A stretch of 51,955 nucleotides of DNA. Origin: Acetobacter sp. (GTDB lineage Bacteria; Pseudomonadota; Alphaproteobacteria; Acetobacterales; Acetobacteraceae). Each line of letters starts with the position of its first letter. Position 1 is the first letter of the stretch. The notes below the pieces were generated by a model, which saw nothing but the letters and a program-made list of their open reading frames with translations, searched no databases and was not told where the DNA came from. This document shows positions 17,651-27,434 of the stretch, piece by piece. Where the stretch lies: positions 1-51,955 of the forward strand of contig JAFVHT010000003.1 of assembly GCA_017474285.1 (NCBI GenBank), in the 5' to 3' direction. The position numbers were made by a program, and so were the translations under genes.

Positions 17651-19318
17651 CTATTGCTTTATGTGAGCAGGCATACCAACTATAGATTGTGCTACCACTT
17701 CCGCAATACGAATCCCATCCATTGCCGCTGATAAAATTCCCCCTGCATATCCTGCTCCTTCACCCGCAGGATATAGCCCTGGTGTATTGATAGATTGCCC
17801 ATCAAGTCCGCGAAGAATACGAAGCGGTGATGATGTACGCGTTTCAACGCCTGTCATCACAGCATCTTCCATTGTGTAGCCGCGAATTTTTTGCGCAAAC
17901 TCTGGTAAGGCCTCACGCAAAGCCTGAACAATGTTTTTAGGGAGACAGTTTTCCAAATTCGTAGGTGTTACACCGGGTTTGTAAGAAGCTTCAACGCCTC
18001 CTAGCGAAAGAGAAGGCTGCCCTTTCAAAAAATCTCCCACACGCTGAACAGGTGCATAATACCCTTCCCCTCCTATAAGAAAAGCTTGTTGCTCCCAATA
18101 ACGCTGAAAAGCGATTCCCGCGAGAGGTGTATTAGGATAATCTTCCCCAGGGCGTAGCTCGACAACAAGTGCTGCATTCGCATTCCGTTCCGCTCGGGAA
18201 TATTGGCTCATCCCATTCGTCACCACACTCTTTTCCTCTGATGTTGCTGCAACGACTGTCCCTCCCGGGCACATACAAAAAGAATAAACACCTCGCCCAC
18301 TACACCTACTATGATGTACAAGTTGATATTCTGCTGCCCCTAATCGGCTATTCCCTGCACAACTACCAAATTGTGCCGCGTCAATCATCGATTGAGGATG
18401 TTCTATGCGCACACCCATTGAAAACGATTTAGCCTCCATCTCAACCTTCTGTGCATGCAAGAGAGAAAATGTATCGCGTGCACTATGCCCTATCGCCAAA
18501 ATAATATGATCTGTTTCAAGCACTCCACCATTAGCCAAACGTACTCCCCATACGTGCCGTGTCTGTGGCTTTAATAAAAGCTCTTCTACACGAGACTGAA
18601 AACGATATTCTCCGCCAGATTTTTCAATTTCACGTCGAATATGCTCAACCATAGATACCAAACGAAATGTACCAATATGCGGATGAGCTAAATATAAAAT
18701 ATCCTCTGGTGCCCCTGCCTTAACAAATTCTTCCAGCACTTTACGCCCTAAAAAGCGTGGATCACGCACCCTACTAAATAATTTACCGTCAGAAAACGTT
18801 CCTGCTCCTCCCTCTCCAAATTGGACATTACTCTCAGGTGTCAATTGAGCACGTCGCCAAAAAGCAAACGTATCTTTTGTACGCTCTCGTACTGGTTTGC
18901 CACGTTCAAGCACAATCGGGCGTAACCCCATACGCGCTAAAATCAACGCTGCCATAAAACCACACGGGCCAGCACCTACAATAACAGGACGCTGATATTG
19001 AGGATATTTTGCTCCATGAACACCATGCTTTATGGATTCAATAGGTTCACGCCATGTCATTTCTGGTGTAGAGAACACGCGCCTATCCTGAGGATGCATC
19101 TCTTTATAACAAGACAAAACAAGCGCTTCATCACGCACAACACAATCTAGCGTGTAAACTAACTGAATAGCACCACGCTTACGAGCATCGTATCCCCGTC
19201 GAAAAATGGTAAAATTTTCTAAAGCATCACGAGAAATATTCAACCGATGGCAAATTGCATAAACCAATGCATCAGAAGAATGATCAAGTGGTAAGCGTAA
19301 TTCAGTTAGTCTAATCAT
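17651..19318 (-). CDS. FAD-dependent dehydrogenase (COG2509-type)
   Basis: A 555-residue flavoprotein. A roughly 90-residue N-terminal module (RLTELRLPLDHSSDAL... FTIFRRGYDARKR) precedes the dinucleotide-binding motif VGAGPCGFMAALILARMG and an acidic end of the second strand (VLERG). NVQFGEGGAGTFSDGKL is the typical second family block, and a C-terminal FAD motif reads GLYPAGEGAGYAGGI. This family is widespread and uncharacterised; homologues are annotated as NAD(FAD)-utilising dehydrogenases. It lies tail-to-tail with the esterase gene. No partner gene is adjacent, so the substrate cannot be inferred. Confidence 0.85.
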   Translation of the reverse strand: MIRLTELRLPLDHSSDALVYAICHRLNISRDALENFTIFRRGYDARKRGAIQLVYTLDCVVRDEALVLSCYKEMHPQDRRVFSTPEMTWREPIESIKHGVHGAKYPQYQRPVIVGAGPCGFMAALILARMGLRPIVLERGKPVRERTKDTFAFWRRAQLTPESNVQFGEGGAGTFSDGKLFSRVRDPRFLGRKVLEEFVKAGAPEDILYLAHPHIGTFRLVSMVEHIRREIEKSGGEYRFQSRVEELLLKPQTRHVWGVRLANGGVLETDHIILAIGHSARDTFSLLHAQKVEMEAKSFSMGVRIEHPQSMIDAAQFGSCAGNSRLGAAEYQLVHHSRCSGRGVYSFCMCPGGTVVAATSEEKSVVTNGMSQYSRAERNANAALVVELRPGEDYPNTPLAGIAFQRYWEQQAFLIGGEGYYAPVQRVGDFLKGQPSLSLGGVEASYKPGVTPTNLENCLPKNIVQALREALPEFAQKIRGYTMEDAVMTGVETRTSSPLRILRGLDGQSINTPGLYPAGEGAGYAGGILSAAMDGIRIAEVVAQSIVGMPAHIKQ

Positions 19319-19599
19319 AGAAAACCCATCTTAAAAAAACAAAATCATTTATAGATTATTTTTTTAAGTCTTAGCGTGGAAATCTGTTCAACAAAATAGA
19401 AGACCTCTTCTAAAAGGAAAACTCTTTCCTTCATAAGGTTATTATTTTTTATATTATTTTCTATAAATCGTTTTTTTTTTGAAATTATTTAAGAAACTCC
19501 CATTGTGGTGTAGAATAAAGCTTTGCTCCTATTACTTTCTCATCTCACTGTACACTTAATCCTTCCTACTCCTTGTTTTATATAAGACATCCCTCAACA
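19319..19599. other. AT-rich intergenic region between divergent genes
   Basis: About 280 bp holding the promoters of the FAD-dehydrogenase and CDF genes. A small hairpin (AAGGAAA, ACTC, TTTCCTT) lies near 19419-19436. I see no metal riboswitch or clear Zur/MntR operator. Confidence 0.4.
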
Positions 19600-20583
19600 A
19601 TGCCCTCGTCAGACCACCCCTCTCCACACCACCATAGTTGTCATAACCATACACACAATCATCATGGTCATTACCATGCTCATGTGCCAACGTCCTTTGG
19701 GAAAGCCTTAGTTCTCGGTATTAGTGCTAATGCTGCTTACCTTATTGTAGAATCCCTTTGGGGTGTGTTTAGTCATTCTCTTTCGCTCTTAGCCGATGCT
19801 GGCCACAACCTTTTTGATGTTATTACTCTAGGTGCTGCTTGGCTTGCTAATTATCTCTCTCACAAGAAGCCTTCAGCCCTTTTTACCTATGGGCTATGCC
19901 GATTCTCCATTCTTGTCGCTTTTGTTAATGCTCTCGTCCTTGTTATCGTTGCCGGTGGTATCGTGTGGGTTGCTATTCCACGCTTACTAAACCCTATAAC
20001 ACCCTTACCAACAGAAAGCAGTATGATGATCGTTGCCGCACTCGGTATTATAGTCAATGGGATTTCTGCAATGCTATTTTCTTTTGGACAAAAAGACGAT
20101 CTCAATATTCGTGGGGTTTTTCTTCATATGTTATTTGATGCACTCAGTTCTTTTTCTGTGGTTATCGCAGGAGGGCTTATTCTCCTTACAGGATTTCATT
20201 GGATTGATCCTGCGTTGAGCCTCATTATTGCTGGCGCTATAGGCTTTGGCAGCTGGTCTTTATTGAAAGAATCCTTTCATATGACACTTGATGCCGTACC
20301 CCAAAAAATCAACGCTCACGGGCTAAAAACCTATTTACGAGAGATTCCAGGTATTATTGATTTCCATGCTTTGCATATTTGGCCCATCAGCACAACAGAA
20401 ACTGCACTGACTGTTCACCTTGTTCGTCCATCAGTGCCGTTAACGCCACAAGAGGAAACAAAACTTCTCGGCGATGTTGTTAGCACATTACATCAACGTT
20501 TTGGTATTGATCATTCTACTGTACAAATTGAAACACAAGATTACGCTCCTTTCTGTCATCTTACACATTCACACACAGTTTAG
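19600..20583 (+). CDS. Cation diffusion facilitator with His-rich N-terminus (ZitB/CzcD type)
   Basis: A proton-coupled divalent metal exporter of the inner membrane. The 327-residue form starts at ATG 19600, with about ten His in the first 30 residues (PHHHSCHNHTHNHHGHYHAH). Six transmembrane helices follow. The transport site is HNLFD in helix II (LLADAGHNLFDV) and HMLFDALSS in helix V, the HxxxD/HxxxD arrangement of Zn-CDFs. A cytosolic C-terminal domain ends with FCHLTHSHTV. I reject the TTG at 19573, which only adds residues before the conserved region. A second, different CDF follows 24 nt later. Zn(II), possibly Co(II), is the likely substrate. Confidence 0.9.
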   Translation: MPSSDHPSPHHHSCHNHTHNHHGHYHAHVPTSFGKALVLGISANAAYLIVESLWGVFSHSLSLLADAGHNLFDVITLGAAWLANYLSHKKPSALFTYGLCRFSILVAFVNALVLVIVAGGIVWVAIPRLLNPITPLPTESSMMIVAALGIIVNGISAMLFSFGQKDDLNIRGVFLHMLFDALSSFSVVIAGGLILLTGFHWIDPALSLIIAGAIGFGSWSLLKESFHMTLDAVPQKINAHGLKTYLREIPGIIDFHALHIWPISTTETALTVHLVRPSVPLTPQEETKLLGDVVSTLHQRFGIDHSTVQIETQDYAPFCHLTHSHTV

Positions 20584-20607
20584 CGCTTTTTCGTCTCCCA
20601 TTTTCAT

Positions 20608-21522
20608 ATGATGTCTCTTCCCCTCCCTCAAAGCAATAAAGGCATTGCTTTTATCAGCCTTGCCGTAAGCCTATTGGTACTATGTATTAAATACGCAGCT
20701 TATCTTTTCAGTGATAGTATCGCTCTCTACGCTGACGCGATAGAAACGATTATCAATGTTATTGCCGCTATAAGTGGTCTCTGGGCCTTAAGTATCGTTG
20801 AACAACCTGCAGACCATAACCATACTTACGGTCATTATAAAGCGGAATATCTTTCTGCTGTTGCGGAAGGTACCCTTGTTACCATTACAGCCTTTGTTAT
20901 TGGACATGACGCTCTAAAAGATTGGTTTAACCCGCACCCTTTACTTGCTCCATGGAAAGGATTAGCACTCAGTGGTATCGCCACCATCCTTAATTTCTTT
21001 TGGGGAATAATTATGGTACATACGGGGCGTCAGCGGCGTTCCCCTGCCCTGATTGCAGGAGGAAAACATGTTTTATCAGATGTTTGGACAGGGGCTGCAC
21101 TTGTTATTGGAGTAGGTCTTGTTTGTATCACTGGCTGGGAAAGGCTCGATGCCATTCTTGCCGGATTTGTTGCCCTTAACGTACTCCACGCAGGTTGGGA
21201 GGTCATGCGAGATTCCATAGCCGGTTTAATGGACCAAGCTCCAGACGCTGAGACGTTTCAACAGATCCGCACTATTATTACTGAAAATGGACAAGGTGCC
21301 ATTGAAGTACACGATATTCGTACCCGTATTGTTGGAGCTATGACATTTTTGGATTTTCATATGGTCGTTCCTGGTAGTATGAGCGTTACACAAGCGCATG
21401 ATATTTGCGATCGCATAGAAGAAGCCTTACATGCCCGTATGGGAGACACTCTTGTACATATCCATGTTGAACCTGATTTTTTAGCCAAACATGAAGGTAT
21501 TATTTTTAATACTACAAAGTAA
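20608..21522 (+). CDS. Cation diffusion facilitator, FieF/Mn-type branch
   Basis: A second CDF exporter of 304 residues with no His-rich N-terminus. The helix II site reads LYADAIETIINVIAA (DxxE rather than HxxxD) and helix V has HVLSDVWTG. The loop HTYGHYKAEYLSAVAEG is typical of the COG0053 branch that includes Fe/Mn exporters. The C-terminal cytosolic domain contains VHDIRTRIVGAMTFLDFH and ends with a HVEPD metal-binding segment. The different site residues imply a different metal preference from the neighbouring CDF. The substrate (Fe, Mn or Zn) cannot be fixed from sequence alone. Same strand and 24 nt from the first CDF, so probably one operon. Confidence 0.88.
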   Translation: MMSLPLPQSNKGIAFISLAVSLLVLCIKYAAYLFSDSIALYADAIETIINVIAAISGLWALSIVEQPADHNHTYGHYKAEYLSAVAEGTLVTITAFVIGHDALKDWFNPHPLLAPWKGLALSGIATILNFFWGIIMVHTGRQRRSPALIAGGKHVLSDVWTGAALVIGVGLVCITGWERLDAILAGFVALNVLHAGWEVMRDSIAGLMDQAPDAETFQQIRTIITENGQGAIEVHDIRTRIVGAMTFLDFHMVVPGSMSVTQAHDICDRIEEALHARMGDTLVHIHVEPDFLAKHEGIIFNTTK

Positions 21523-21765
21523 CATTTCTATTGTGTATTTATATAAAGAAAATAACTACGTATCATGTCATCAAAACATATGTTACCAAAAAGCAACACC
21601 TAGAATAAATTTCACCTCCTCTCTTGTTACTCTCTCAAAAAACATTTTAACATAAGCGTACGCGTTTCCATTACTAGATTCCAGATTGAATTCTAGGTTG
21701 ATTACTCTCGAAAGTCTTTCCTTTTGTTTTCCTCGTCTCAATTTACCCATTACTTTGTCAAGTAT

Positions 21766-23094
21766 ATGCAAAACAGAACTTTAAATTTGCGGCATGAATT
21801 TTTTTATTGGTTCGGGGCTGTTATTGTTGGTATTACCGCTGTTGCCTTTGCCAAAACTGCTAATTTAGCAACACGACTCTGCAGTTTTACAACACAAAGT
21901 CACCCATGGTTAATGTTATTGATTACACCATCAGGTCTCGTCTTTTCCTTGTGGGTTACACGCACATGGTTTCGCGGAGCACAAGGCAGCGGTATTCCCC
22001 AAGCTATTGCCTGTATACGTCTCTATGATATGGAAGCTGTCAATAAAATCCTTTCACTACGCATCGCACTCGCAAAGATTTTTTTAACATGTTTCGGTTT
22101 GCTTATTGGTGCCTCTATTGGAAGAGAAGGACCCACTGTACAAATCGGAGCGTCAATCATGCACGCTGTTGGACATTTTGCCAAAATAACTAATACCAGT
22201 TATGAACGTGCACTTATTAAAGCTGGAGCTGCTGCTGGTGTTGCTGCTGCATTCAACACTCCTCTTGCTGGTATTGTATTTGGCATTGAAGAACTCTCCC
22301 GTTCCTTTAAACAACATACGAGTGGCGTTATGTTAACTTGTGTTATTATTTCTGGTATTACAGCCATCTCGCTTGTTGGTAATTACACCTATTTCGGTCA
22401 TGTTCATTCCATTGTTCTACCCGCAGTAGGATGGTTTGCTGTTCTCGTCTGTGGTGTTTTTGGTGGACTAGCTGGTGGTACATTTTCGCTTTTACTCATT
22501 CGTTTTTCTCGTGGTCTTCCAGGTAAAATCGGTGCTTTCATTACCCATCATCCACTCTGCTTTGCCGCCTTCTGTGGGTTAGCCTTAAGCATCATTGGGC
22601 TTTTATCAGGTGGTGCAGTCTATGGTACAGGGTACCGTCAAGCCCGTGATATTATTATGGAAACAGGCAGTTACGATTCGTCTTTTTTTATTCTTAAATT
22701 ATTGGCTACTTTTATTTCCTATTGTTCAGGTATTCCTGGAGGATTATTTGCTCCTTCTCTTTCAATAGGTGCTGGCATGGGAGCATGGCTCGAACATTTT
22801 CTCCCCCATACCCCACCAGAAGCTGTGGTTCTCCTCGGCACTGTTGCCTATTTTTCTGCGGTTACACAATCACCACTCACCGCTACCATTATTGTTATGG
22901 AAATGTGCGATAATCAGGAAATTACTTTAGCAATTATGGCAAGTGCCTTTTTGGCTTTTGGTGTTTCACGTCTCCTTTGCAATCATGCCCTCTATGGAGC
23001 GCTTGCTCTTATCTTTTTACGATCAATAGATCCCAACAAATCGATAGCTTCCCATCGCGCAACAATAATCCTATCCCCAGCAATCAATCACTAA
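21766..23094 (+). CDS. clcA: ClC-family chloride/proton antiporter
   Basis: A 442-residue inner-membrane ClC protein. The three selectivity motifs are intact: GSGIPQA, GREGPTVQIG with the gating glutamate, and GIPGGLFAPSLSIGAG. The internal proton glutamate is present in VFGIEELSR, so it should be a 2Cl-/H+ exchanger rather than a channel. In enteric bacteria such proteins support extreme acid resistance, which would suit an acid-producing organism (inference). I take ATG 21766; a TTG at 21724 would add 14 residues. Neither has a clear Shine-Dalgarno. No fluoride riboswitch is seen upstream, and the F-selective ClC motifs are absent. Confidence 0.9.
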   Translation: MQNRTLNLRHEFFYWFGAVIVGITAVAFAKTANLATRLCSFTTQSHPWLMLLITPSGLVFSLWVTRTWFRGAQGSGIPQAIACIRLYDMEAVNKILSLRIALAKIFLTCFGLLIGASIGREGPTVQIGASIMHAVGHFAKITNTSYERALIKAGAAAGVAAAFNTPLAGIVFGIEELSRSFKQHTSGVMLTCVIISGITAISLVGNYTYFGHVHSIVLPAVGWFAVLVCGVFGGLAGGTFSLLLIRFSRGLPGKIGAFITHHPLCFAAFCGLALSIIGLLSGGAVYGTGYRQARDIIMETGSYDSSFFILKLLATFISYCSGIPGGLFAPSLSIGAGMGAWLEHFLPHTPPEAVVLLGTVAYFSAVTQSPLTATIIVMEMCDNQEITLAIMASAFLAFGVSRLLCNHALYGALALIFLRSIDPNKSIASHRATIILSPAINH

Positions 23095-23165
23095 TCTTTC
23101 ACCCATACTTTTTTAGCTTTTTAGAATATAGTTCGGTTTCATCATTCAACGGAGATATCCTTATT

Positions 23166-24161
23166 ATGCCCAACACACCCCCATCAACTGCTATAAAAAA
23201 TATTGATCGTTTACCTGTTACTGTTCTTACCGGTTTTCTTGGTGCTGGCAAAACAACACTTCTCAACCATATTCTCACAGCACAACATGGTCGCAAATAT
23301 GCTGTGGTTATCAATGAGTTTGGTGAACTCGGTGTTGATAATGACCTTGTTGTTGATACCGATGAAGAAATTTTTGAAATGAATAATGGCTGTGTGTGTT
23401 GCACTGTGAGGGGTGACCTTATCCGTATCCTCAATGGTCTTCTACGGAGACGAAACCGCCTTGATGGCATTATTATTGAAACAACAGGGCTTGCTGACCC
23501 TGCCCCTGTAGCACAAACCTTTTTTGTTGATGAAGATATACGCAAAAAAACACGACTTGATGCAATTGTGACGGTCGTTGATGCTTATAACATTCTCCAA
23601 ACCCTCCACGAAAGTACAGAAGCACGCGAACAAATTGCTTTTGCCGATGTAATTATTCTCAATAAAATTGACCTTGTTAATACAGAAACTCTCAACACTA
23701 TCGAAAAAACTCTACGCAGTTTAAATGCTCTATCCCCTATCCACCATGCGCGCAAAGGAGATGTTTCCTTAAGTGATATTCTTGATAAAGGAAGTTTTGA
23801 TCTTGAACGTGTGCTTGAAACAACACCAAATTTCCTTGAAGGACATAAACATCACCACGAGAAAGATATTTCTAGCATTTCTCTTACACTTCATAAACCG
23901 TTAGACATGACACGTTTTCAAGCATGGATCGGATCTTTACTGCAAGAAAAAGGAGCGGATATTCTCCGTACTAAAGGTATTTTAGACTTTGCAGGACAAT
24001 CTGATCGCTTTGCCTTTCAAGCAGTACATATGATGATAGATGGCGACAGTATTGGACCATGGAAACCCAACGAACCCCGTGAAAGTCGACTTGTTTTTAT
24101 TGGGCGTCACCTGAATCATGATCAGCTACGCCAAGATTTTGAAAATTGTCTTGCCTCATAA
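23166..24161 (+). CDS. COG0523 metal-chaperone GTPase (CobW/ZigA-like)
   Basis: A G3E-family GTPase that delivers or inserts metal. The 331-residue protein has Walker A GFLGAGKTT at residues 23-31, the NEFGELGVDNDL switch, the signature metal site CVCC at residues 76-79, ETTGLADPAPVAQTFF and NKIDLV. A His cluster (EGHKHHHEKD) precedes the CobW C-terminal domain. ATG 23166 is well supported by GGAGAT 9 nt upstream; the long in-frame extension overlaps clcA. With two CDF exporters upstream, zinc is the likely metal, but no Zur site or zinc-dependent paralogue is visible to prove it. Confidence 0.92.
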   Translation: MPNTPPSTAIKNIDRLPVTVLTGFLGAGKTTLLNHILTAQHGRKYAVVINEFGELGVDNDLVVDTDEEIFEMNNGCVCCTVRGDLIRILNGLLRRRNRLDGIIIETTGLADPAPVAQTFFVDEDIRKKTRLDAIVTVVDAYNILQTLHESTEAREQIAFADVIILNKIDLVNTETLNTIEKTLRSLNALSPIHHARKGDVSLSDILDKGSFDLERVLETTPNFLEGHKHHHEKDISSISLTLHKPLDMTRFQAWIGSLLQEKGADILRTKGILDFAGQSDRFAFQAVHMMIDGDSIGPWKPNEPRESRLVFIGRHLNHDQLRQDFENCLAS

Positions 24162-24170
24162 GTATGTCCC

Positions 24171-25256
24171 ATGAGTACGCATCATAACCTCGCCGCATTA
24201 GTTCAAACCCGTGGCGCACAACAACAAACAGAAAGTGAAATTACTGCTTGCATAGCAACGCGTGATTCAAGTCGTTTTGTTTTTGCAACAGCTTTGGGAG
24301 AGATTATTACTATTCTTCGTGCGACTCTACGAACACCCGAACAATGGATAACAACTCCCATCCACGATGGTCCTATTCTCGCCCTTTCTATGGATACACA
24401 GTCTCAGAGTGTTCTTACGGGAGGAGATGATGGACGTTTGTGTCGCTTAACACCCTCTCATACTGTTGAAGAACTGGGAAAAATCCGTCGTTGGGTAGAA
24501 CACATTACAAGTTTTACAGGAAAAGAGAAACAAACAGATCTCATAGCTGTTGCCTCTGGTAAACAGGTAGAACTACGAGAAGCAACCGGAAAAACAATTC
24601 TCCGCACTTTGGAACACTCTTCAGCTGTGGGCGGTATTGTTTTTGACCCTCATGGCAAATATCTTGCAGTTTCACATTATAATGGTGTGTCTCTCTGGAC
24701 AACGCAATCTCACACAAACACAGATACTAACGCTGACACACCACGATTCTTGGAGTGGAAAGGAAGTCATTTAAGTATTGCTATACACCCACAAGGAAAA
24801 TCAGTTGTAACGGCTATGCAAGAAAACGATTTGCATGGTTGGCGTCTCTCTGATGGACACAACATGCGAATGAGTGGTTATCCTGCTAAAGTACGATCTT
24901 TGTCGTTTTCTCATAATGGAGAGTGGCTTGCAACAAGCGGTGCTCCTGTCGTTGTGGTTTGGCCTTTTCATGGCGATGATGGTCCTATTGGTAAACCGCC
25001 TATAGAACTTCCCGGGATTGATAACACTCTTTTATGTACGCAAGTAGCTTTTCACCCTACACAAGAAGTCCTCGCTGCAGGATTTGAAAACGGTATGGTA
25101 TTGCTTTTTGAACTTTCAACGCAACGCGTTCTCCCTGTCTCACTGGACACTATTGGTTCTGTCACAGCTTTAACGTATAGCCCTGATGGCTGTCTTTTAG
25201 GATATGGTACTGAAAACGGTAATATAGGGATCATTGACCTAACAGCTACTCATTAA
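24171..25256 (+). CDS. WD40-repeat protein paired with the COG0523 GTPase
   Basis: A 361-residue soluble protein with no signal peptide. Repeated WD-like blades are visible, for example ILALSMDTQSQSVLTGGDDGRLCRL, VGGIVFDPHGKYLAVSHYNGVSLW, VRSLSFSHNGEWLATSGAP and VTALTYSPDGCLLGYGTENG. At about 40 residues per blade it fits a single seven-bladed propeller. It starts 9 nt after the GTPase stop, so the two are almost certainly co-expressed. A COG0523-WD40 pairing is recurrent in alphaproteobacteria as far as I recall. A scaffold role in metal delivery is a guess. The stop overlaps the convergent hydrolase stop. Confidence 0.82.
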   Translation: MSTHHNLAALVQTRGAQQQTESEITACIATRDSSRFVFATALGEIITILRATLRTPEQWITTPIHDGPILALSMDTQSQSVLTGGDDGRLCRLTPSHTVEELGKIRRWVEHITSFTGKEKQTDLIAVASGKQVELREATGKTILRTLEHSSAVGGIVFDPHGKYLAVSHYNGVSLWTTQSHTNTDTNADTPRFLEWKGSHLSIAIHPQGKSVVTAMQENDLHGWRLSDGHNMRMSGYPAKVRSLSFSHNGEWLATSGAPVVVVWPFHGDDGPIGKPPIELPGIDNTLLCTQVAFHPTQEVLAAGFENGMVLLFELSTQRVLPVSLDTIGSVTALTYSPDGCLLGYGTENGNIGIIDLTATH

Positions 25257-26092
25257 TTTGTCTCACAACATTTTATCAAAAACTCTTCTATATTTTGTGC
25301 CACATGTTGAGATTGTTCAAGATGCGGTAAATGTCCTGTACCTGGTAGAAGCACATAGGGTAAAAGCTCTTTTCTTTTTTGTTGTATAAAAAAAGAGTGG
25401 TTATAAGGTACGATATGATCTTCTTTTCCCCAAATCAGATGAATCGGCACTTGTGCCTGTTCAAAAATAGATCTCAAATTTTCTACCTCCCCTGTGGGAG
25501 TAAAACAAGCATGTACTATTTTGCGTAACGTCTCACGTACCCCGGGTTTTTCTAAACGCCGTACAAGCACTTGTGCTGCCCGAATCCCAACAAGAGGTAC
25601 GTAAGTTGCCATAGCCATAAGGACTTGCATAGCCTCCGCAGAAGTCACTTCCGATAGTCCCGACACAAATTCCATAGTCACCCTACTCCCTAACCCAACG
25701 GGAGCAAGCAGACACAAACTCCGCACTTTTTGTGGGTACATAGCTAATAAACGTAAAGCAATAGCGCCTCCAAGAGAATGCCCTAATATATGTACACAAG
25801 AAAGCCCTAACACATCGATAAGATCACTCACAAGCGTTGTTAATGCAAACAGATCTCCACTTTCTAAAGCACAAGACGAGGAACCATGAGCAGGTAAATC
25901 AAAACGCACAACACGATGCCTTTGTACCAGTTGGGGGAGAATCATCTGCCAACTTTCTTGGCTACCTCCCAGTCCATGAATGAGAATAAGAGTCTTTGCC
26001 TCTTGGGTATTTTGCTGGCAATAAGGACCTATACTGCTAACGGCAATATCACTCCCTGCAACCCGAACATTGAAGCGTTGTTGTTCTGCCAT
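25253..26092 (-). CDS. Alpha/beta-hydrolase fold protein
   Basis: A 279-residue hydrolase with LIHGLGGSQESWQ (oxyanion region), RFDLPAHGSSS, the nucleophile elbow GHSLGGAIALRLL, the acid in IWGKEDHIVP and the catalytic His in LPGTGHLPHLEQ. The spacing and cap resemble AcoC- or MhpC-like hydrolases. I use ATG 26092; a TTG at 26140 would add 16 residues with no supporting site. The stop shares 4 bp with the WD40 gene stop on the opposite strand. The substrate is unknown. Confidence 0.83.
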   Translation of the reverse strand: MAEQQRFNVRVAGSDIAVSSIGPYCQQNTQEAKTLILIHGLGGSQESWQMILPQLVQRHRVVRFDLPAHGSSSCALESGDLFALTTLVSDLIDVLGLSCVHILGHSLGGAIALRLLAMYPQKVRSLCLLAPVGLGSRVTMEFVSGLSEVTSAEAMQVLMAMATYVPLVGIRAAQVLVRRLEKPGVRETLRKIVHACFTPTGEVENLRSIFEQAQVPIHLIWGKEDHIVPYNHSFFIQQKRKELLPYVLLPGTGHLPHLEQSQHVAQNIEEFLIKCCETN

Positions 26093-26140
26093 ATTCTGAT
26101 TTTTCAATAAAAAGTCAGATTGAAAGACGTAAGAGCACAA

Positions 26141-27266
26141 TTAAAAGAAGTGCTGAACCACACGATAAATAAGGAACAAACAAAAAGGCAACGCTGCAGC
26201 AAAACACAGAGAAATTTTTATGACTGGAGAGTTGTAGGAAACTTCTTTAATGAGTTTTCTTGCCAAACGTTGCGAAGGTTGTTCAATATATTTATACGAA
26301 AAAGAGCTAATTCCAAAAACCAATAAAAGCATCATAACAAAAATAAGCAAAAACTTGTTACTACTACAACCAATATAAGAAACCGCAATTTTTGTTACAA
26401 TAAACCCTATTGTCAGATGATTAAGATAAGCGGAGTAACTGATATTCCCCAAATAAACTAACGCCTTATGAACGGGTATATTTTATGATTCGCATACACA
26501 CTTAACGCTAATAAACCGTAGAAAAGCCATACATGAATACCATAACCACCAACCATATTTTGAGAGTAACGCTAAAAATACGCCTGTTATCAGGGTAAAA
26601 GGAATTGTTTTTATTTTCTTATCGTACCATAAGGTAAAAAAGACTGCCTAAAATTAAGTAGACTTCCACCCCCTTATGTTTTAAGGTGCAAACTACAGTA
26701 TAAATCAAACTAATAAGCGTATAAAATTGCGTAGGTTTGTTTTTGAGCAACGGCAAAAATAAAAAGACTAAAACATAAAACGTAGCCTCGAACCTTAACG
26801 TCCACATCACACCATTAAAGTCTGGACTGATTAAAAATAAATTTTCCAAAAACGTAGATATATTAAAACTATCCCACGAAAAAACGCCCCACTGCGGTAA
26901 CATAAAACAATTTGCCTCTACCAATTTTGTTGGAAAAAAAGACAAAGCAGCAGCTACAACGCTCAACACGACAATAAGAGAAAAAAGGATAGGTGGAAAT
27001 ATCCTAAAAAACCGTTTGACGATAAATTCAAAGCGACTTTCTCGTATCCCCACCATCGTAATCACAAAACCACTAATTAAAAAGAATTAAACAACACCTA
27101 AATCTCCAGTATCAATACCTAAAGGGTCAAAAAGAAACTTTATTAGAAAATCAGAATAAATATTTCCTTGAACAAAATTACCTAAAAATCACCAAACAGA
27201 TGGTTATAAAGAACTAACACACACATAGGCTCTTAATACTTGGATTAGTAAAAATTTCTCTTTCAT
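26141..27266 (-). pseudogene. Acyltransferase-3 (OafA-like) pseudogene with several frameshifts
   Basis: Reading the minus strand, pieces of one membrane O-acyltransferase can be followed across frames. The N-terminus MKEKFLLIQVLRA starts at 27266. After a frame change comes VLVLYNHLFGD. LGVDLFFVISGF-like GVV-stop-FFLISGFVI follows, then the long piece 27065-26619 (VKRFFRIFPPILFSLIV... GVMWTLRFEATFYV). Beyond another break is GIHVWLFYGLLALSVYAN, then LVYLGNISYSAYLNHLTIGF down to 26141. At least four disruptions, both frameshifts and stops, make it non-functional. Intact relatives acetylate or acylate LPS O-antigen or other surface glycans. Confidence 0.85.
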
Positions 27267-27434
27267 TATTCACTATACCTTGATGGTTGTGGATACTTCT
27301 TATATCAAGTCTTCTACTCTCTTATTTACTGAAAAAACATATTTCTTACGTGTAGTATACTAACGAAGTATGCTAACATTTCATATACAACCAACTATCT
27401 CCTACTTTACCTAGAACAAAGAGAACTTTAGTCA

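Noticed and set aside
21583..21771. Minus-strand 62-codon ORF with a strong GAGGAGG-like sequence at about 21611-21621
   Set aside because: The purine-rich site lies inside the ORF and is not followed by a start codon at suitable distance. The ORF overlaps the clcA start and resembles no protein family.
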